A stretch of 64,000 nt of DNA, from positions 17,871,716 to 17,935,715 of the forward strand of contig NC_045144.1 in the NCBI RefSeq assembly GCF_008831285.2. The letters run 5' to 3'. Position 1 is the first letter of the stretch; every line of letters begins with the position of its first letter. The notes under the pieces are model-generated. The model was not told the origin of the DNA. It was given only the letters and a program-made list of their open reading frames with translations, and did no database searches. A program made the position numbers and the translations under genes. Below are positions 58,851 to 64,000 of the stretch, in pieces. The DNA is from Nymphaea colorata (Eukaryota; Streptophyta; Magnoliopsida; Nymphaeales; Nymphaeaceae).

Positions 58851-61800
58851 TCATGAGACAGAATCATCAGAAGAAGCTCTCGACCGATAATGGCGCCCCA
58901 CCTTGTGAATGCCTCCAAGCTTCTCAGCAGAGGAAGTTTCAAGTTCGTCCTCCTCCATTGGACATGCTTCACCTTCTCTGGCGTCAGATGCCGCCATACC
59001 AACAGGCCGAGGGGCCTGTGGACCAGGACCATTCTGATCGCCCTTTGTTTCATCCTTGACCATTGAGGCAGAATTTTGGGGCTTCTTCCTCGGGGTAAAA
59101 GTTACAGACTTTGGAAGCGCTGTCATTGTGCTTCCCGACTCTTCTCGTGAACTGGCTGTCTGCTTCACCGTCTCAGAAAATTCTTGAAAAGCGCGGAGAT
59201 TAGAGGCATCATCATCTTCAGTTGACCAATCCAGTGTGTAACAAACGTACTTTGAAGGATTTCTTACATAGTCAGGGACCCGCCGAGAGCCTTGAAGCTC
59301 CGCATCATCGGCAACTTCATTCGGAGTTGTGAATATTCCCGAGTCATCAGTACCAGAGCCATGTGGTTCGAATTCCTTCTTTGTATTGCATCCTGCATCA
59401 AATCTGACGCGTTTTCTGGGCTTGGGGTCTGAGCCGTCGTCTTTCCTTTTCAATATAGATTTAACGTTTGCCGCTTCAGCTGTTTGCTTCTCAGGACTAG
59501 TCATATCATGATAAGGATGAGAATTGAGACTGGCAACTACATCTTGGTCATCTTCTCTCAGTCTGGCCCTTGCTGCAATATGATTCGCACGAGGATCTCC
59601 TCCAGCACTCCTGCCTTCTTCTAATGAATCAGGAAGTACGTTATGATAGTTTACACGAGGACCATACTCATTAACCTCATTCATGTAGACACGTTCGCCT
59701 GCACCTTCCCTACCCACAGCCACCTTGTCATATTCATCTTCTTCAGCCTGCAGGAAGCATAAGCAAGAATTAGCAAGGAGCTAGTTAAGTTGGAACTACT
59801 GACCAAGAGCTGAAATTTCCCGAAGCAATTAAACCAGAGGGCAATGGCTAAAAACACACCCGATAGAGAGACATGCAAAATGAATTACCCAGCACCAAAG
59901 AGATGAGAAGCTGACCAGATTAAAAAAGGAGAAAAGAAAGGAAAAACACGAGAATGCATTTAAAATGTCCTGTAGGTTATCTTCGACAAGCAATAACAAA
60001 ATATTAATAACCATAATAAAGGATACGATGTCTGCTGTGGCCCAGTGGTGTCTAGGCAATAAACATTCATTGTATAGAAGGGCAGCACAGATAGAATCGA
60101 AGCACAAGCTTTCTGCCCACACAGTTTTGGATTTCAAAAGACAAAATTCGAAGAAATCATTCTTAACCGATGCAAATCCACAGATAAGAACGAAGTTTGC
60201 TTACATAAACATGCAGTACTCGGACATCAGAAGAAGCAGTCTAAAAAAACACGGCTTAATTTTCAAGAAACATGCAACTGAATATGTAAAAACATAGTGT
60301 CTGCATCTTCCATGCTGAAAACATATGCTGCTGAATGTATAAGAACCTAATGGCTACACCTTGTGTTACAGAAGCTGAAAATTATTGGCATTCTTGTTTC
60401 ACCAGGATCACGTGTGATCCTCATAAGAACATAAGGAACCATGTTAAGAGAACAGTTTTAATGAAAATCTGTTCCTAAGCTCCATATGTTTCCATATAAC
60501 AGCAATGATGATGGCATATGCTTCCTCTCTGTTTGAGACACAAATGTATACTTCTTCACAGCAAACATTAGAGAAAGAATTGGCTCTCACGCAACAGACC
60601 CAGTGAACGTTACCATTACAAGTATCACATTATGTGATTTCCATAGTTAGAGAGATGCACATTCATTTATTTGACGAGCACCAGAACCATGAACCGAAAC
60701 AATTACATAAGTGCAGGACTCCTAAAATATGGTGACATATAAATACTACGAAATCACCATGAGCCTTCCCATTTATCTGTAAGATAGAGAAATATAAAGA
60801 CCACGAATATCACTATAGCCATCCAATAGAAAAGGTAAATGACAATTATCAGCTTTACTTAATTCCTTTAAAAAAAATAAACATCTTTGTGAGGGCTTAG
60901 ACGTCACGTAGTCCTCAAATCTTCACATCCAGGAGCTCCATAAGTGCATAAACACAATGGGAAATACATTCGAATTGGAACACAAAAGTCACTTGCCAAG
61001 TTATGGAAAAAAACACAATAAGCACATACCCAAGAAACTGAACCCAATATTCAAGGAACACTCCCGACAATTCGTCGGATATTCTGCAGAACGGTTCCTC
61101 AAGAAGTAATCCACCTTGGCATCATAAAGATGGTGCAAACTCATCCAATTGGGTGCATGTCTAAAGCAAAGTACTTCAAATCCAAACAACACAAAGAGCG
61201 TGTCGACAACCACAAGGAACGAGATCAAACTAGCAAAAAAGCTCATCAAAACGCGCATCATCGAGAATCTAACGCCTCAATAACCTGCAAAACAAATACC
61301 CTCTTACCAGGAACCAAGACGAAATGAAAATATGAAACAAGCAAAATAACGAATAAAGAAAAAATATAACAAAACTTCCAGGAAAGATAACCTAAAATCG
61401 GCCAAACTGGTGGCGCTAGGTCTTTCAAAATCAGAAAAAATAAAAATCCACCTCTAATGAAATCAGAAATACCAAAATCCCAATAACAGCGAATCGGAGG
61501 AACAAGAGTTCCAAAAAGGAAGGTGAATCGAAAAATCACCTCCTGATCGAGAGTCGAGTCCAATCCGATTGCGGACCGCACCTGCCCGTCTTCGCCCTCG
61601 TCCTCACCCCCCTCCTCCTTTTCATCGTCACCATCTTCGTCCAAATCGTCGCCATCATCCGACAAGTCGTCCTCGAAACCCCTGAATTTCTTGCATCTTA
61701 CCTTTCGGAGCCCTTCGAAGCAAGAGGAGGACGGCGTCTCGTCCCTCTCCTCCGCGGGCGCATCCCGCTTCCACTCCCTCCTCTCTACGGCGTCGTCGCT

Positions 61801-61893
61801 GAGCGTCCATGGCGAGGACGAGATAACGGAGGGGATAGTCTGCAACAGCGAGCCGAAGACCCTGTCCACCCTCGCCTTGAAATCGTCAGCCAT
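58851..61893 (-). CDS. TSSC4: TSSC4-like (U5 snRNP-associated) protein
   Basis: Human TSSC4 is a U5 snRNP assembly factor; the plant members are little studied. Two exons, 61540-61893 and 58851-59747, join in phase 0 to give 416 aa, with a 1.8-kb intron. The N-terminus has the family pattern FKARVDRVFGSL (5-16) and SPWTLSDDAVERREW (27-41). A strongly acidic tract (about 74-103, D/E-rich) follows, then SAIGLDSTLDQE and AEEDEYDKVAVGRE across the splice junction. VPDYVRNPSKYVCYTLDW (275-292) is the second conserved block and resembles the VPDY...Y-L motif of animal TSSC4. KSILKRKDD and PKPRKRVRF are basic, NLS-like. Most of the protein looks disordered. Two K-x-V-x-F sites (230-234, 331-335) resemble PP1-docking motifs. 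The family assignment is from remembered motifs. Confidence 0.8.
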
Positions 61894-62431
61894 AGCTGCT
61901 AAGGTAAGGCGGACGACCGGTGGGAAACCAACGCCTCCGGTACCCAAACAGGAGAAAGGAAAGGAAGATTGGAAAAGGAAGGTCGCTTCAGATTTTGTTT
62001 AGCTCTCGAGATCGGATTCCGACTTAGGGCTGCACAGTGTGCACTCTGCAGCACCGCCTTTGGAGGGCCACAAACGGATCGGGTATCATCAATTAATCTT
62101 GTCTGGATTTTATCTGAATTGTTTTTTGGATAATTAAAAAACACGCTCAACTTTTTAATATGTGGATTTTGTACCCCAAATACTTGTCATCATTTTATGA
62201 AGAACATGTTCAACTTTTCAATGGTTTGGATTTTCATTTCTTCTATGTTCAATGGAAGTACAAACCAATTACATATATTGAGAGCCAAAATTTGTCATTG
62301 CCTAAACAAAATTTAAGGGTTGTTTGAATGTTGTTCTACAAAACATAATGGATAGAATGTTATGTCTTCCACACCATTATCTAGTTCTTGCAGACAATGG
62401 TGTTCTCTATTCATTATTGGTTTTGTTTGCA

Positions 62432-62882
62432 CAATGAGCTGAGCTAATTCGGGCTCGATTTGAACTCTTTCGAGAAAACTTGGCTCGTGCTCGACTACTT
62501 TATAAACGAGTCGAATTCAAACTTACAAAGATACTTGAAATGGTAAACAAGCCCAGTTCATGTTTCAGGAACTCGACTCGTTTATATTCGACTCGACTTG
62601 CAAACCGGTAATCCGTATAGTACTGCCAAAACCACTGGTTTTAACTTTTAGAGTAAAAACAAATTTTCACAAGTTACATGAGTTAAACACTTACACAAGT
62701 TAAACGAGTTAATGCTTACACGAGTTAAACAGGTTAAACGAGTTGATTCAAGCTCAATTTTGTATAGTCGAGTCGAGCTCAAGCTTGCTATAAGGAGCTC
62801 GACTCGAATTTGAGCTGCTTTTTGAGCCGAGTTTAGCTCGAGCTGGCCAAGTTCGGGCTCAACTCGGCTCGTGTGCAGCCCT
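62432..62882. repeat. Dispersed GAGCTCGACTCGA-type repeat, copy 4
   Basis: Contains gagctgagctaattcgggct, ctcgactcgtttatattcga, several acacgagttaaacaggttaa variants and gctcgagctggccaagttcg, ending in ggctcgtgtgcagccct. It is a diverged member of the family at 10.7, 28.9 and 45.9 kb. Confidence 0.6.
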
Positions 62883-62908
62883 AAATATGTTTGTTTTGTC
62901 CCGTGTTT

Positions 62909-63026
62909 ATGTCTTCCATGTTCTGCACTAATGGAACACTAGTGTTTATTATGTCTTCCATGTTCTGCACTAATGGAACACTAGTGTTTATTATGTCTTC
63001 CATATTCTGCACTAATGAAACACTAG
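62909..63026. repeat. 42-bp minisatellite, nearly three copies
   Basis: The unit atgtcttccatgttctgcac-taatggaacactagtgttta-tt starts at 62909, 62951 and 62993. The first two copies are identical; the third has two substitutions and is truncated. Confidence 0.95.
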
Positions 63027-63743
63027 ACCGAAGCTTTACCAGCTTTCCCTTGCATGATATACAATATGCACCAATGAAGGGTAAAAGCCAATATAACAAG
63101 TGTTCCTAAGAAAAACCCAACCCATGAAGTCGTGAGAACATTATCTCATATGACCCGATTTAGAAGGAGAGCTCTTGAGCCACATTTATTATTATGCTAA
63201 AAATTTTACTCGTCTTAGCAACATTTAGAGACGAATTTAAATGTGTTGGAATAAATTGATTAAATTAGTTAGTACTCCTATTCTGCAATGAATGGATAAT
63301 ATACATGGGCAATTTCTAATTCTCTTACTATGAAACCAAACAAGAAAATAACTTTGTATTGCAATCTCCCTTAGCAAGTAATTTAATTTTTGTCTATCTT
63401 CTTAGTGTCTTATAAATGTTGTTGGACGATGAGAACAGTAACAATAAACTATTTCATAAATTTGACTTAAAGATAGAGGGCAGATACATTTCAATGAATT
63501 CGCTTTAATTTTTGAGACAGTTTCATGAATTTTCTATTACCAAATGACTTCTTAATGTGTTTCCTTATTTGGACACACTTAGTACGTGTTTGTCATGCGT
63601 GGAATCAACTGTTCAAGTGGGATAACTGGGATTTTGTTCCTAGAAAACATTTTTCTCAGTTGGAGCGTGCACTTTCTCTCTCTCTCTCTCTCTTCTTCTT
63701 CGTCTCTTCACAAGCCCCTCTCTCTTCCTCACCTTTCCATGCA

Positions 63744-63928
63744 GGGCGGAGCCAAGGTAGGGCCAGCATGGGCCCTAACTCCACCTCAATTTTTTTTTTA
63801 AAAGAAAAGTTACGTGTAAATTTTTAAAAAAATTCACTTGTTCCATATAAATTTTTAAAAAATGATATTTTGACTGATCAAAATTTAAAAACTTTAATTC
63901 TGCATGAAAATTTTTTGGCTATGTCCAT
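63744..63928. mobile_element. Short GCGGAGCC-type element, copy 2
   Basis: Begins cagggcggagccaaggtagg and ends attttttggctatgtcc. It aligns over its whole length with 47348-47530 (shared catgggccct, ttacgtgtaaattttt, aaaaatgatatttt). Inverted ends GGCGGAGCCA / TTGGCTATGTCC suggest a small terminal-inverted-repeat element. Confidence 0.6.
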
Positions 63929-64000
63929 GTTTTCATCATGAGACTCGCTCTTGCTCTCTCTCTGCTTATAAAAGAAACCAAGGCACCCATTGGCAACTTG

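Larger units (their letters stand above)
61894..64000. other. Upstream flank of TSSC4-like gene and repeats
   Basis: The first 150 bases probably hold the TSSC4-like leader and promoter. Beyond them are a GAGCTCGA-type repeat (62432), a 42-bp minisatellite (62909), a (CT)n tract (63677-63691) and a GCGGAGCC-type element (63744). No gene was recognised. Confidence 0.5.

Noticed and set aside
61258-61290. Possible middle exon of the TSSC4-like gene starting GTTATTGAGGCG
   Set aside because: It ends in a stop in the only compatible phase, while direct joining of 61540 to 59747 gives the conserved DQE-AEEDEYDKVAVGRE text.

Overview
This is nuclear DNA from a flowering plant. Six intact or near-intact plant genes show it: the shared RNA polymerase subunit RPB5, a SUVH4/KRYPTONITE histone methyltransferase, PEX19, an ASR3-type trihelix factor, a TSSC4-like protein and several SOUL heme-binding-like genes. 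All are broken up by GT-AG introns. Intergenic DNA is AT-rich and full of (GA)n/(TA)n microsatellites, short MITE-type elements and degenerate dispersed repeats. The species cannot be fixed from the sequence. I found no reverse transcriptase, integrase, capsid or transposase reading frame.

Layout. 3.5-6.1 kb: RPB5 (minus; 4 coding exons, 205 aa), probably with a long 5'UTR intron and a promoter near 9.4 kb. 11.6-25.2 kb: SUVH4/KYP (plus; 16 exons, 733 aa), whose introns carry MITE-like insertions and a 677-bp 'CGTATCG' element. 25.6-43.7 kb: five SOUL-family genes, all on the minus strand. Two form one subtype (A, B), three form another (C, a dead copy D, and E). PEX19 (minus; 5 exons, 252 aa, ending in a CaaX box) sits between the two subgroups. 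43.8-54.3 kb: a 10.5-kb gene-free stretch of repeats, including a 170-bp tandem triplet. 54.3-57.0 kb: ASR3-like trihelix repressor (plus; 3 exons, 317 aa). 58.9-61.9 kb: TSSC4-like gene (minus; 2 exons, 416 aa), convergent with ASR3. 62-64 kb: repeats only.

Every exon model was built by hand from GT/AG sites and family conservation, and each reads through in frame. The genes are mostly unrelated housekeeping or regulatory functions. The only real gene family is the SOUL array, which grew by tandem duplication including promoters and downstream flanks. One member (D) has decayed through a lost splice acceptor, an in-frame stop, a frameshift and a (TA)n-associated rearrangement. I did not find a new multi-gene system. 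The most interesting items are the SOUL array and its dying copy, an exact 31-nt half of a plastid-type tRNA-Val, competing hairpins between the convergent genes ASR3 and TSSC4, and several uncatalogued short repeat families.
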